The position numbers and the translations under genes are program-made. The notes under the pieces were generated by a model. That model saw nothing but the letters and a program-made list of their open reading frames with translations. It made no database searches and was not told the DNA's origin. Positions 20,672 through 28,335 of a DNA stretch of 64,000 bases are shown piece by piece. Position 1 is the first letter of the stretch; each line of letters begins with the position of its first letter. Where the stretch lies: NCBI RefSeq assembly GCF_900188155.1, contig NZ_FZOG01000003.1, positions 434,001 through 498,000 on the forward strand. The letters are read 5' to 3'. This DNA comes from Pseudomonas segetis (lineage in GTDB: Bacteria > Pseudomonadota > Gammaproteobacteria > Pseudomonadales > Pseudomonadaceae).

Positions 20672-21640
20672 ATGAAAGTCATCTTGCAGCCCTCGGGCGC
20701 CGAGGTCGAAGTGCAGCCTGGCGAGCCTATTCTCGATGCGGCGCGTCGCCAGGGCTTTGACTGTCCGCAGAGCTGTCGCAACGGCAACTGCCACATTTGT
20801 GCGGCGTTGCTGGTTGAGGGCAGGGTTAGCCAGAATGGCAGCGAGATCGATCACGGTGAATTATTCACCTGCCTTGCCGAACCCTTGGAGGACTGCGTCC
20901 TGCATTGGGATGGGGTGCTGGCGCCAGGCGAGCTGCCGGTGCGCGAGTTTTCTTGCCAGATTGTGAGCTGTACAGCGGTGGGTGGCGATGTTTATCGCTT
21001 GTGCCTGCGTGCGCCGGCGGGCAAGTTGCCCCGTTATCACGCCGGCCAGTACTTGCTGTTGCAGCGCGCAGAGGACGACTACACGGCATTCTCCCTGGCT
21101 TCCGCGCCACATGCCGGGCGCGGCCTTGAACTGCACATCCTGGCCCGTGACGATGACACCCAGGCGCTGATCAAGCGCTTGCAACAGCAGGGATTCGTCC
21201 GCGTGCAATTGCCGTTTGGCGACACCCACCTGGCCGAGTTGCCTGATGGGCCCTTGGTATTGATCGCCGCAGGCACAGGCATGGCGCAGATGCACAGTTT
21301 GATCGAGCATTGTCGCCAGGCGGGCTTTAAATACCCCGTGCATTTGTACTGGGGCGCACGCAACCCGGATGATTTCTATGATTTACCGCACTGGGCCGAC
21401 TGGCAAAAGCTGGAAAACCTGACCCTGCATAAGGTTGTCAGTGATCAGTGTGGTTGGCAGGGCCGCTGTGGTTTGCTGCATGAGGCGGTCAGTGAGGATT
21501 TCAGTGATCTTAAACCGCTGCACGTCTATGCCAGCGGCTCGCCGCCAATGGTCTATGGCACGCTCGATGCCTTGGTTGATGCAGGCATGGATGCACACCA
21601 GATGCGTGCCGACGTCTTCGCCTATGCGCCGCGTGATTAG
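20672..21640 (+). CDS. Ferredoxin-NAD(P)H reductase-like protein (2Fe-2S plus FNR domains)
   Basis: 322 residues. Residues 1-90 are a plant-type 2Fe-2S ferredoxin with the cysteine pattern CPQSCRNGNCHIC and a fourth Cys in FTCLAEP. A ferredoxin reductase module follows: FAD site YHAGQYLLLQ...YTAFSLASAP and NAD(P)-binding LIAAGTGMAQMHSLIEH, YWGARNPDDFYD. The order matches CDP-6-deoxy-glucoseen reductase (AscD) and oxygenase reductases. No sugar pathway is nearby; its fixed place after ubiD in Pseudomonas suggests it may supply electrons to a flavin or ubiquinone step, an inference. I use ATG 20672 (MKVILQPSGAEVEV); upstream TTG 20651 and GTG 20660 are possible. Confidence 0.87.
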   Translation: MKVILQPSGAEVEVQPGEPILDAARRQGFDCPQSCRNGNCHICAALLVEGRVSQNGSEIDHGELFTCLAEPLEDCVLHWDGVLAPGELPVREFSCQIVSCTAVGGDVYRLCLRAPAGKLPRYHAGQYLLLQRAEDDYTAFSLASAPHAGRGLELHILARDDDTQALIKRLQQQGFVRVQLPFGDTHLAELPDGPLVLIAAGTGMAQMHSLIEHCRQAGFKYPVHLYWGARNPDDFYDLPHWADWQKLENLTLHKVVSDQCGWQGRCGLLHEAVSEDFSDLKPLHVYASGSPPMVYGTLDALVDAGMDAHQMRADVFAYAPRD

Positions 21641-21670
21641 CTGAGCCGCATTCTTGGCCCGATAAGCCGT

Positions 21671-21698
21671 GCAGCCTTCACCCGAGGATGAAGGCTGC
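21671..21698. terminator. Hairpin between convergent genes
   Basis: GCAGCCTTCA (21671-21680) pairs perfectly with TGAAGGCTGC (21689-21698), loop of eight. It lies between the stop codons of the reductase and the quinone reductase, so can serve both strands. No T run on either side, which lowers confidence in intrinsic termination. Confidence 0.6.
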
Positions 21699-21706
21699 AG
21701 CGTTGC

Positions 21707-22684
21707 CTAGCGAACCTGAACCACGACCTTCCCAACAGCCTTGCGCTGACCGAGCAGGTTGATCGCATCGGCGGCTTTTTCCAGGGGGAAGGTTTCAGAA
21801 ACCAGCGGCTTGAGTTTGCCTTCGGTGTGCCAGGCGAAGAGTTGCTGGAAGTTGGCCAGGTTGTCTTGTGGCTGGCGCTGGGCGAATGAACCCCAGAACA
21901 CGCCGACTACCGCCGCGCCTTTGAGCAGCATCAGGTTTACCGCTACTTCAGGAATGCGTCCGCTGGCAAAGCCAACCACCAGCAAGCGACCATTCCAGGC
22001 AATGCTGCGCACCGCCAAGTCAAACAGGTCACCGCCGACTGGATCGTAGATGACGTCGGCTCCCTGGCCGCCGGTCAGGCGTTTGACTTCTTCCTTGAGA
22101 TTACTTTCGCTGTAATTGATCAGTTCATCGGCGCCCGCGGCTTTAGCCACTTCGAGTTTTTCCGCGCTGCTGGCTGCCGCAATCACCTTGGCGCCCATGG
22201 CCTTGCCGATTTCAACGGCCGCCAGGCCCACACCGCCCGATGCACCGAGAACCAGCAGGGTTTCCCCTGGTTGCAGGTTGGCGCGCTGCTTGAGGGCGTG
22301 CATCGAGGTTCCGTAGGTCATGCCGAAGGCGGCTGCACTTGGAAAGTCCATGGACTTGGGGACGGGCATCACATTGTAGCTGGGCACTGCCACTTGTTCG
22401 GCAAAGCTGCCCCAGCCGGTAAGCGCCATGACCCGGTCTCCGACTTTCAGGTGGCTGACCTTTTCGCCAACAGAACTGACCACGCCGGCTGCTTCGCCGC
22501 CCGGAGAAAACGGGAAGGGCGGCTTGAACTGATACTTGCCTTCGATGATGAGCGTATCCGGGAAGTTGACGCCCGCGCAGTGAACGTCAATGATCACCTC
22601 GTTCTTTTTCGCTTCGGGGTTGGTGGTTTCTTCCACAACCAGCGTCTCGGCCGGGCCAAAGGCTTTGCATAGCACTGCTTTCAT
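21707..22684 (-). CDS. NADPH:quinone oxidoreductase (MDR superfamily)
   Basis: 325-residue zinc-free medium-chain reductase. The GroES-like N-terminal domain has GVNFPDTLIIEGKYQFKPPFPFSPGGEAAGVV; the Rossmann domain has the NADPH motif GASGGVGLAAVEIGKAMGAKV and SAEKLEVAKAAGADELINY. It resembles quinone reductase QorA-type proteins that reduce quinones or 2-enoyl compounds. Start ATG 22684 (MKAVLCKAFGPAE) has AAGGA with an eight-base spacer; the ATG at 22693 overlaps that site. Divergent from the FliL-like gene. Confidence 0.88.
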   Translation of the reverse strand: MKAVLCKAFGPAETLVVEETTNPEAKKNEVIIDVHCAGVNFPDTLIIEGKYQFKPPFPFSPGGEAAGVVSSVGEKVSHLKVGDRVMALTGWGSFAEQVAVPSYNVMPVPKSMDFPSAAAFGMTYGTSMHALKQRANLQPGETLLVLGASGGVGLAAVEIGKAMGAKVIAAASSAEKLEVAKAAGADELINYSESNLKEEVKRLTGGQGADVIYDPVGGDLFDLAVRSIAWNGRLLVVGFASGRIPEVAVNLMLLKGAAVVGVFWGSFAQRQPQDNLANFQQLFAWHTEGKLKPLVSETFPLEKAADAINLLGQRKAVGKVVVQVR

Positions 22685-22842
22685 CGGGCGCATCCTTATT
22701 CAAGTTATGAGCCGCAGTGTAGAGCGCCGATAAGGCTGGTCAACAAGCATGGTTGCTTGTAATGGTGCAGCATAAGCATTGTGCTTGGGGGCTGGCGTCG
22801 TAGTCGCTATGCTTGGCACAACCCTTACGGAGACTGAGTCCT

Positions 22843-23256
22843 GTGAAAGTCATACTCGCATTACTGATTGCCCTGATCCTGCCGTTGCATGCCGTGGCCG
22901 AAGAAGCTGAAGCCGAAGGCGAGGCCGTGGCGCCTGCCGTTGCCTACATCAGCCTTACGCCGGCGTTGGTGGGCAACTTCGGTTCCGGGCCCAAGCTGAA
23001 GTTCTACAAGGCGGATGTGTCGCTGCGGGTGGCCGGGCCCGAGGCCGAAGCCAAGGTGGCACATCATGAACCCTTGATTCGCAATCAACTGGTGATGCTG
23101 TTTTCCCAGCAAACCGAGCAGGACTTGAGTGCGCCAGATGCAAAAGAGAAATTGCGCGAAGAGGCGCTCAAGCAGGTCCAGCAAGTGCTGACTCAGGAGG
23201 AAGGCGAGCCCTTGGTTGAGGATTTGCTGTTCAATAACCTGATCTTGCAGCAGTAG
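22843..23256 (+). CDS. FliL-like envelope protein
   Basis: 137-residue protein with an N-terminal membrane segment or signal (ILALLIALILPLHAVAEE), an acidic linker (EEAEAEGEAVAPA) and a domain resembling FliL (YISLTPALVGNFGSGPKLKFYKADVSLRV; EPLIRNQLVMLFSQQ; LKQVQQVLTQEEGEP). FliL sits at the flagellar motor and supports stator function. No flagellar genes are adjacent, so this is a FliL homologue outside the flagellar cluster. Start GTG 22843 (VKVILALLIAL) follows GGAG at 22829-22832. Confidence 0.8.
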   Translation: MKVILALLIALILPLHAVAEEAEAEGEAVAPAVAYISLTPALVGNFGSGPKLKFYKADVSLRVAGPEAEAKVAHHEPLIRNQLVMLFSQQTEQDLSAPDAKEKLREEALKQVQQVLTQEEGEPLVEDLLFNNLILQQ

Positions 23257-23278
23257 CCGCGCCAATGCCCGTGCCTGT

Positions 23279-25114
23279 TCAGTCAGCTGTGCTGGCGATA
23301 CAGGTGCGGTTGCGTCCATCTCGCTTGGCCTGGTACAGCGCCTTGTCACTGCGCTCGATAAGACTGTCCGGCAGGTCTTCGTCATCAGCGCTGATACTGG
23401 CAATGCCAATGCTCAGGGTCAGCCGGCCGAAGGGGCTGCGCAAGTGCTTGATGCGGGCCTCATCCAGTTTCTGGTGAAGTTGGGCGGCAATGTGGCTGGC
23501 GCCTTCGGCATTGGTGTTGGCCAGGATAATCGCGAACTCTTCGCCGCCATAGCGACAGGCTGAATCCCCTTCACGTTGCAGGCAGTCTTGCATGATCTCG
23601 GCAACCTTGCGCAAGGCGTCATCTCCTGCCAGGTGGCCGCGCTGATCGTTATAGGCCTTGAAGTAGTCGATATCGAGCATCATCAAGGTCAGCGGCGCGC
23701 CCGTGCGTTGCAGGCGTCGCCACTCACTCGCCAGTTGGCTGTCAAAGTAGCGCCGGTTGAACAGGCCGGTTAAGCCATCCTGCTGCGACAGGGTTTGCAG
23801 CTGTGCTTCAAATTTCAGGCGCTCACTGTTGTCGCGCGACACGCAGATCAGGTATTCGTGGTCATTGATCACCACCAGTTGTGCGCTGATTTCAGCCGGT
23901 TGAGTGCTGCCATCGCGCCTGAGCAATTGGTGCTGTGACACATTCCCGCCCAGGGATTTACGCACCTCTCCGAGCCAGTTCTCATAGCCGGGCAGCAGGC
24001 TGTCGGGGTTATCTTTGAATAACTGGCTGAACAGCTGCGCGTCATAGCCAAGCGAGCGATAGGTCGCATGGTTCATGTAAAGGATTTCGCGGCTATGCGG
24101 ATTAACAATAAACAAGCCGTCGGTGCTGGAGTCGGTCAGGTCGATGACCAGCTGCAAGCGTTCGCGACTCTCGATAAGCACGTTCTCGATGTGTTCGCGC
24201 TGCGATATTTCCCGGTTGAGACGGCGGTTGATGCGTTGCAAGTCGGTAGCGCGCTGATGGCTTTGCAGTACCAGTGCCAAGGCGGCAACCAGCAAGGTGC
24301 TGATGATCAGGCTGGCGCTGAGGACAAAGGTCGGCAATGGCGAGCGCAGTTCATCCAGCAGTTTCTGGCTGGGTTTCAGGATGATAGAGAAATTTCGGTT
24401 ATTGAGCAGGTGCAGGGCAATGACCTGTTCAAAGCCAGCCTCTGTGCTGGGTTGTTCGCGGCTGTAGATGGGCTTGCCGTTTTCCATCAGGTAGGCGCTG
24501 AAATAATCGCGATCCACTTCTGATAGCAACTGGTCCATGAGCTGTTCGACCTTGAATACGCCCTGGATAAAGCCATCGAACACTCGCTGGCCTTGCCCGT
24601 TTTTTATATAAAGCGGGGTGTACAAGACAAAGCCGCGCCCACCCTGAACCAGGGCGAAGCTGTTTGAGAACTGGGCTGTGCCGGTATCCCGGGCGCGTAA
24701 TGCAAGCGGGTAATTGGGGTGATCGGGCTTGAGGACGAAGTCGAGCGCCGCTTCGTTGCCGGTAGTGGGCACCAGCCAGCGCATGTGCAGGTCCGGGCCG
24801 AGCCACTGAATCGATTGGTAGGCCTTGAAGTGGTCCAGGCAAAACTGGCTTTCAAGCAGCCATTCATCTTGCGGGATACGCCCACGGTGGTTCCAGAGTT
24901 GTGCGATGCGATGCAGGTCATCAACCTGGTCATGCAGGCTGCTTTGCAACCGTCTTGCGAGATCCCTGGCCTGAAAGTCGACGCGCTCGGCGATGGATTT
25001 TTGCTGATCCTTAACCATCTGCTGCCAAACGGTCAGGCTGGCAAAATAAAGGCCACTTAAGAGCACTGCCAGTGCAAATCGAGCAATCCATGTCTGTGGC
25101 AGGCGTTGCGCCAT
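23279..25114 (-). CDS. Membrane diguanylate cyclase with periplasmic sensor, PAS and GGDEF domains
   Basis: 611 residues. A membrane helix (residues about 12-32) leads to a periplasmic CHASE-like sensor of some 230 residues, then a second helix (about 265-287), a short coiled coil, a PAS domain (ERLQLVIDLTDSSTDGLFIVNPHSREILYMN) and a C-terminal GGDEF domain. The active site reads GGEEF near residue 524, and R-E-G-D five residues before it is an intact RxxD inhibitory site, so an active, feedback-controlled c-di-GMP synthase is expected. No EAL domain. It is convergent with the FliL-like gene. Its signal is unknown. Confidence 0.93.
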   Translation of the reverse strand: MAQRLPQTWIARFALAVLLSGLYFASLTVWQQMVKDQQKSIAERVDFQARDLARRLQSSLHDQVDDLHRIAQLWNHRGRIPQDEWLLESQFCLDHFKAYQSIQWLGPDLHMRWLVPTTGNEAALDFVLKPDHPNYPLALRARDTGTAQFSNSFALVQGGRGFVLYTPLYIKNGQGQRVFDGFIQGVFKVEQLMDQLLSEVDRDYFSAYLMENGKPIYSREQPSTEAGFEQVIALHLLNNRNFSIILKPSQKLLDELRSPLPTFVLSASLIISTLLVAALALVLQSHQRATDLQRINRRLNREISQREHIENVLIESRERLQLVIDLTDSSTDGLFIVNPHSREILYMNHATYRSLGYDAQLFSQLFKDNPDSLLPGYENWLGEVRKSLGGNVSQHQLLRRDGSTQPAEISAQLVVINDHEYLICVSRDNSERLKFEAQLQTLSQQDGLTGLFNRRYFDSQLASEWRRLQRTGAPLTLMMLDIDYFKAYNDQRGHLAGDDALRKVAEIMQDCLQREGDSACRYGGEEFAIILANTNAEGASHIAAQLHQKLDEARIKHLRSPFGRLTLSIGIASISADDEDLPDSLIERSDKALYQAKRDGRNRTCIASTAD

Positions 25115-25203
25115 ATGGCTGAGTCCGTTGTATTGATAGTGGGTCGTCTTGTTATTGGGCTTGAGCAGCGAGTCGCACCACAGTCTACAAGTCGGGCGCG
25201 TCC

Positions 25204-25668
25204 CTAGTTTTTGGTGGCTGGGCGCATTTGCATGATTGTTTGCCAGTGAGCATCCGACACCGGCATGACGGAAAGGCGGCTACCTTTTTGCACAAGCGGC
25301 AACTCCAGTAGGCCGTGCTGTGCCTTGAGGTCGGCGAGGCTGATAACCTGCTTGAAGGCTTCTACGAATTCGATGTCGACGGCGCTCCATGGATTCTTCT
25401 CGGCAGTGGCTTTTGCATCAAAGTAATGGCTTTTATCATCAAGTGCGGTTGGGTCGGGGTAAGCCTCGCGGTTGATGCGAGCGATGCCTGCAATGCCGGG
25501 TTGTGGGCAACTTGAGTGGTAGAAAAAGAATAGATCCCCGGTTTTCATGCTGCGCATAAAGTTGCGTGCTTGATAATTACGCACCCCATCCCAGCGCGCA
25601 ACCGTTAAGCGCTGCAGGTCATGAATTGAGAATTCGTCCGGTTCTGATTTCATCAGCCAATTGGGCAT
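25204..25668 (-). CDS. EVE domain protein
   Basis: 154-residue single-domain protein of the EVE family, related in fold to PUA and YTH RNA-binding domains that recognise modified bases. Conserved features: MPNWLMKSEPDEFSIHDL, WDGVRNYQARNFMRSMKTGDLFFFYHSS, GIAGIARINREAYPDPTA, and LPLVQKGSRLSVMPVSDAHWQTI. It is soluble and nearly always single copy in proteobacteria. Function is not established. Start ATG 25668 has the site AGTTC-poor context but is the family N-terminus. Confidence 0.9.
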   Translation of the reverse strand: MPNWLMKSEPDEFSIHDLQRLTVARWDGVRNYQARNFMRSMKTGDLFFFYHSSCPQPGIAGIARINREAYPDPTALDDKSHYFDAKATAEKNPWSAVDIEFVEAFKQVISLADLKAQHGLLELPLVQKGSRLSVMPVSDAHWQTIMQMRPATKN

Positions 25669-25750
25669 GAACTTTGCTCCATCAATTTAGTCCTTAACTC
25701 TTTAAGGATACCTGCACAGCGGTAAATTGCAGGGGCTCGGGTTGTAAGAC

Positions 25751-25830
25751 GCCCAACAGTTGACCGTTGGGCACTTGCAATTGCCGAGCGCTAAGCACAA
25801 GCCCACAATGCCAGCGCTTTTGTGGGTTTG
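25751..25830 (+). other. Two hairpins in the EVE - small-protein intergenic region
   Basis: In the 236 bases between the EVE gene and the 43-residue gene, GCCCAAC (25751-25757) pairs with GTTGGGC (25766-25772), and AAGCCCACAA (25799-25808) pairs with TTGTGGGTTT (about 25820-25829, one G-T pair). The second hairpin is followed by GG rather than a T run. They could be leader structures of the small gene or parts of a small RNA; sequence alone does not decide. Confidence 0.4.
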
Positions 25831-25904
25831 GTAGTTGCTGGATCTATAAAAAAAATGCCGCCGGTAACACCGTGCGCAGATTGCCTCAAAGGGGGAGGCA
25901 TTCA

Positions 25905-26036
25905 ATGAGACGTAAACCAGATTTATTGTGGGTGTTGGTGATTCTGTTCAGTTTGGGCGTGGTTACAACCGGTTATACACAGAGCCTGTGGGATCGTCAG
26001 GCTGATACTGCAGTGAGTGAGTCGCAGCAGTCATAG
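25905..26036 (+). CDS. Small single-pass membrane protein (43 residues)
   Basis: Short protein MRRKPDLLWVLVILFSLGVV... with a basic N-terminus, one hydrophobic helix (residues about 8-25) and a polar tail. The strong ribosome site GGGGGAGG (25891-25898) sits seven bases before ATG 25905, which argues for a real gene; the longer frame from 25767 crosses the hairpin region and has no site. I recognise no family. The helix could be a cleaved signal (TTGYTQSLWD follows) or a membrane anchor. It lies divergent to nothing and convergent with the cyclo-ligase gene. Confidence 0.7.
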   Translation: MRRKPDLLWVLVILFSLGVVTTGYTQSLWDRQADTAVSESQQS

Positions 26037-26091
26037 TTGAAAGGCGCTGCAGGACGCAGCGCAACTCAATGGAAGATTTTAGTGTCGCTGT

Positions 26092-26688
26092 TCAGTACCA
26101 CTTCCGATCCGTTACAGTCGCGTTAAGCGGCACATCCCAGCTGGCCACGGCCAGTCTTTTGACCTGTTGGCATTCATGGGCGAGACCGAGAAGTGTCGGT
26201 TTGTGACAATTCTTGCGCCTTGCCCGGTAAGCCAGGCTGCGATCATAGAAGCCGCCACCCATGCCGAGGCGTCCGCCTTCGCTATCAAAGCCGACCAGCG
26301 GCAGCAGGATCAAATCGAGTGCCCAGACTTTGCGTTGCAGTGCTGGATTGGCGCTTGGCTCGGGTATTCCGAAACGATTGGCTCGCAATTTATCTGTCGG
26401 GTGAATGCGCTGAAACACCATTTTGGTGCGCGGCCAGGCATTGAGCACCGGCAGGTAAGTGGCTTTGCCGCGTCTCTGGGCGGCGCGCAGCAACAGTTGC
26501 GGATCTATCTCGCCGTCATTTGGCAGATACAGGGCGATGTGCCTGGCGCGACGGAAGACCGGATGCTGCGCCAGTTGCCTATACAGGTTGCGTGCCGCGC
26601 GGCGTTGCTCGCAAGGCGAGAGCTGGCGCCGCGCCTGACGTAATGTCCGGCGTAACTGGGCGCGACTGAGGAGGGCTGGATCGAGCAT
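26092..26688 (-). CDS. fau: 5-formyltetrahydrofolate cyclo-ligase
   Basis: 198 residues; converts 5-formyl-THF to 5,10-methenyl-THF with ATP. Family motifs: LRRTLRQARRQLS, HIALYLPNDGEIDP, KTKMVFQRI-like segment (PRTKMVFQRIHP) and the nucleotide loop LVGFDSEGGRLGMGGGFYDRSLA. Start: the frame opens at 26757 but that part lies inside the 6S RNA gene, so I take ATG 26688 (MLDPALLSRAQLRR); ATG 26697 is an alternative. The ssrS-fau order is widely conserved, and the mRNA is probably transcribed through 6S RNA. It processes one-carbon units in the same folate pool as the glycine cleavage genes in this window. Confidence 0.92.
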   Translation of the reverse strand: MLDPALLSRAQLRRTLRQARRQLSPCEQRRAARNLYRQLAQHPVFRRARHIALYLPNDGEIDPQLLLRAAQRRGKATYLPVLNAWPRTKMVFQRIHPTDKLRANRFGIPEPSANPALQRKVWALDLILLPLVGFDSEGGRLGMGGGFYDRSLAYRARRKNCHKPTLLGLAHECQQVKRLAVASWDVPLNATVTDRKWY

Positions 26689-26741
26689 CGCGAACATCTG
26701 CAAGATCGCGTGCTGCCAAGGCAGGCAACACGCATGAATTG

Positions 26742-26922
26742 AGTGACTCCCCGACATGCCGCTGTCGGTGTAGCCCTTGAACCCGAAAGTTCAAGGTGGA
26801 GGTTGAAGGAGGCGTTAAGGCTTTCCGTCGAGCGGACATGCACACCGGCCCCAGCTTGCAACCCCCGGGGTTGTGCGTATCGGCTCAGGGACATGACCAA
26901 CTGGCGCACACTTCAGGGAGCG
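26742..26922 (-). ncRNA. ssrS: 6S RNA
   Basis: About 181 bases on the minus strand. Recognised by the typical 6S closing stem and bubble: the 5' part reads GTCCCTGAGCCGATA and GGGGGTTGCAAG, the middle CGGAAAGCCTTAA, a TTGAAC...GGTTCAAGGGCTACA stem, and the 3' end GCATGTCGGGGAGTC. 6S mimics an open promoter and binds the sigma-70 holoenzyme, lowering transcription in stationary phase. Its position between zapA and fau is the conserved one. The 5' end is set from the -10 box; both ends are approximate by a few bases. Confidence 0.93.
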
Positions 26923-26928
26923 GGGGCC

Positions 26929-26934
26929 AGTATA
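26929..26934 (-). promoter_or_regulatory. -10 element of the 6S RNA promoter
   Basis: TATACT on the minus strand, about seven bases before the expected 6S start. A -35 near 26952-26957 is weak (TGATCA/CTGATC). It sits only about 20 bases after the zapA stop codon. Confidence 0.6.
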
Positions 26935-26953
26935 CCTGAAAGCAGCGCTTTGA

Positions 26954-27268
26954 TCAGCCCGGCTGACCACCGACATCATCGGCCAGTGCATTATCGACCC
27001 TTTGCAGCAGGTCTCGTACCTGTTCGCGGGTTGATGAAGTCTGCTGATCCAGGTCGTTCTGCTTGTGCAGCAACTCGTGGGTGATATTCAGTGCCGCCAT
27101 CACCGCCACGCGGTCGGCGCCGATGACTTTGCCGCTACTGCGGATCTCACGCATTTTGGCGTCCAGATAGCGCGCGGCGCCCTCTAAGTTGGCGCGTTCG
27201 TTCTGCGGGCAGTTGATGCAATATTCTTTATCGAGGATCTGAACGTTTACGGTATTCGACTGTGTCAT
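26954..27268 (-). CDS. zapA: ZapA cell division protein
   Basis: 104 residues. The ZapA globular head is seen in VNVQILDKEYCINCPQNERANLEGAARYLDAKMREIR and AVMAALNITHELLH, followed by the C-terminal coiled coil (QNDLDQQTSSTREQVRDLLQRVDNAL). ZapA bundles FtsZ filaments at the division ring. Its ATG overlaps the stop of the upstream TIGR02449 gene (ATGA), so the two are translationally coupled. Confidence 0.95.
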   Translation of the reverse strand: MTQSNTVNVQILDKEYCINCPQNERANLEGAARYLDAKMREIRSSGKVIGADRVAVMAALNITHELLHKQNDLDQQTSSTREQVRDLLQRVDNALADDVGGQPG

Positions 27269-27474
27269 GAGTCCTGCTCCAGGGCTTTAAGGCGCGAAAT
27301 CATTGATTCGACCTTGTGCCGGGCCAATTCGTTCTTTTCAATCAGATGAGCGCGCTCCCCGCGCCATGCTTGCTCGTGTGCAATCAGTATTTTGTTCTGG
27401 GCCTTGAGCTGCTCGACACGCTGGACAAGTAGCTCCAGTTTACTCGTCAGGGCTTGCAAATCGGCGTCTTCCAT
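27265..27474 (-). CDS. TIGR02449 family ZapB-like coiled-coil protein
   Basis: 69-residue protein that is almost wholly a coiled coil (LTSKLELLVQRVEQLKAQNKILIAHEQAWRGER). It matches TIGR02449, a short family found directly upstream of zapA in pseudomonads. Size and heptad pattern recall ZapB, the ZapA partner, so a role at the Z ring is a reasonable inference. Overlaps zapA by four bases. Confidence 0.88.
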   Translation of the reverse strand: MEDADLQALTSKLELLVQRVEQLKAQNKILIAHEQAWRGERAHLIEKNELARHKVESMISRLKALEQDS

Positions 27475-27759
27475 GGGGTCTCGCTAGGGCAGGGATTGAT
27501 ATATGACTAGAGCATTTCGTCACTTAGGATATAGGCGTGATGCGCTTCGGGGTCAAACTGCATGTGCCAATATACGACGCGGTGGTCATCCTGCAGACCT
27601 TGGTCGGCAGTTGCAATATCCTTCAGGCTGCCAGCTTGAGACTGCCGATCAGCAATTTGGTTGCCTACTGGCGTAGCGTCGATGGTCTTGGCGTGCCTGC
27701 CAATGCTAGGATACCAAGCCTCTATTCTAGTGATTGCGCTGTCTGGCGCCTAGTAATCT

Positions 27760-28314
27760 ATGCCAACTTCTAGTTCTCCCTATTCTGCATTCGCCGCCTT
27801 GCTGACCAGCAACGGTTTTTCTATTTCTCCTGCTGAACTCCACGGCTTGCTGCTGGGCCGCAGCTGTGCCGGCGCCGGTTTCGAGGTCGACAGCTGGATG
27901 GTCGATGCCGCCGAGCTGCTCGGTGCTGCGCCTGTTGATAACGTGCGCCAGGCGCTGATTGGCCTGCAGGAAATGGTCAAGGCCGAGCTGACCGGTAGCG
28001 AGGTTACCGTGGTCTTGTTGTTGCCATCCGATGATGCGCCCCTGAGCGAGCGTGCCGCTGCCCTTGGCCAGTGGTGCCAGGGCTTCCTTGGTGGTTTCGG
28101 CCTGGTTGCCGGCGACACCGCGCTCAGCACTGAAGCAATGGAAGTCTTGCAAGACCTGTCGGCAATCGCCCAGGTGCAAAACGCCTTGGAGGAATCCGAG
28201 GAGGGTGAAAGTGACTATATGGAAGTCATGGAATACCTGCGCGTGGCGCCATTGCTGTTGTTCAGCGAGTTTGCCAAACCTGAAGCGCCGGCCGAGAAGC
28301 CGTCGCTGCATTGA
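27760..28314 (+). CDS. YgfB/YecA family (UPF0149) protein
   Basis: 184-residue all-helical acidic protein. The family pattern is clear: [30 protein letters not shown], then [11 protein letters not shown] and the C-terminal [17 protein letters not shown]. The pair ygfB-pepP-ubiH-ubiI is conserved across gammaproteobacteria. In P. aeruginosa YgfB has been reported to affect beta-lactam resistance by dampening ampDh3 expression through AlpA; I recall this from the literature. It starts the pepP-ubiH operon; the ATG has no clear ribosome site. Confidence 0.92.
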   Translation: MPTSSSPYSAFAALLTSNGFSISPAELHGLLLGRSCAGAGFEVDSWMVDAAELLGAAPVDNVRQALIGLQEMVKAELTGSEVTVVLLLPSDDAPLSERAAALGQWCQGFLGGFGLVAGDTALSTEAMEVLQDLSAIAQVQNALEESEEGESDYMEVMEYLRVAPLLLFSEFAKPEAPAEKPSLH

Positions 28315-28335
28315 TTTCAAGGGACCCCCTTAGCC

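Noticed and set aside
20672..21640. Deoxysugar pathway role (CDP-glucoseen reductase)
   Set aside because: Only the domain order matches; no sugar nucleotide genes are present and the gene keeps company with ubiD.
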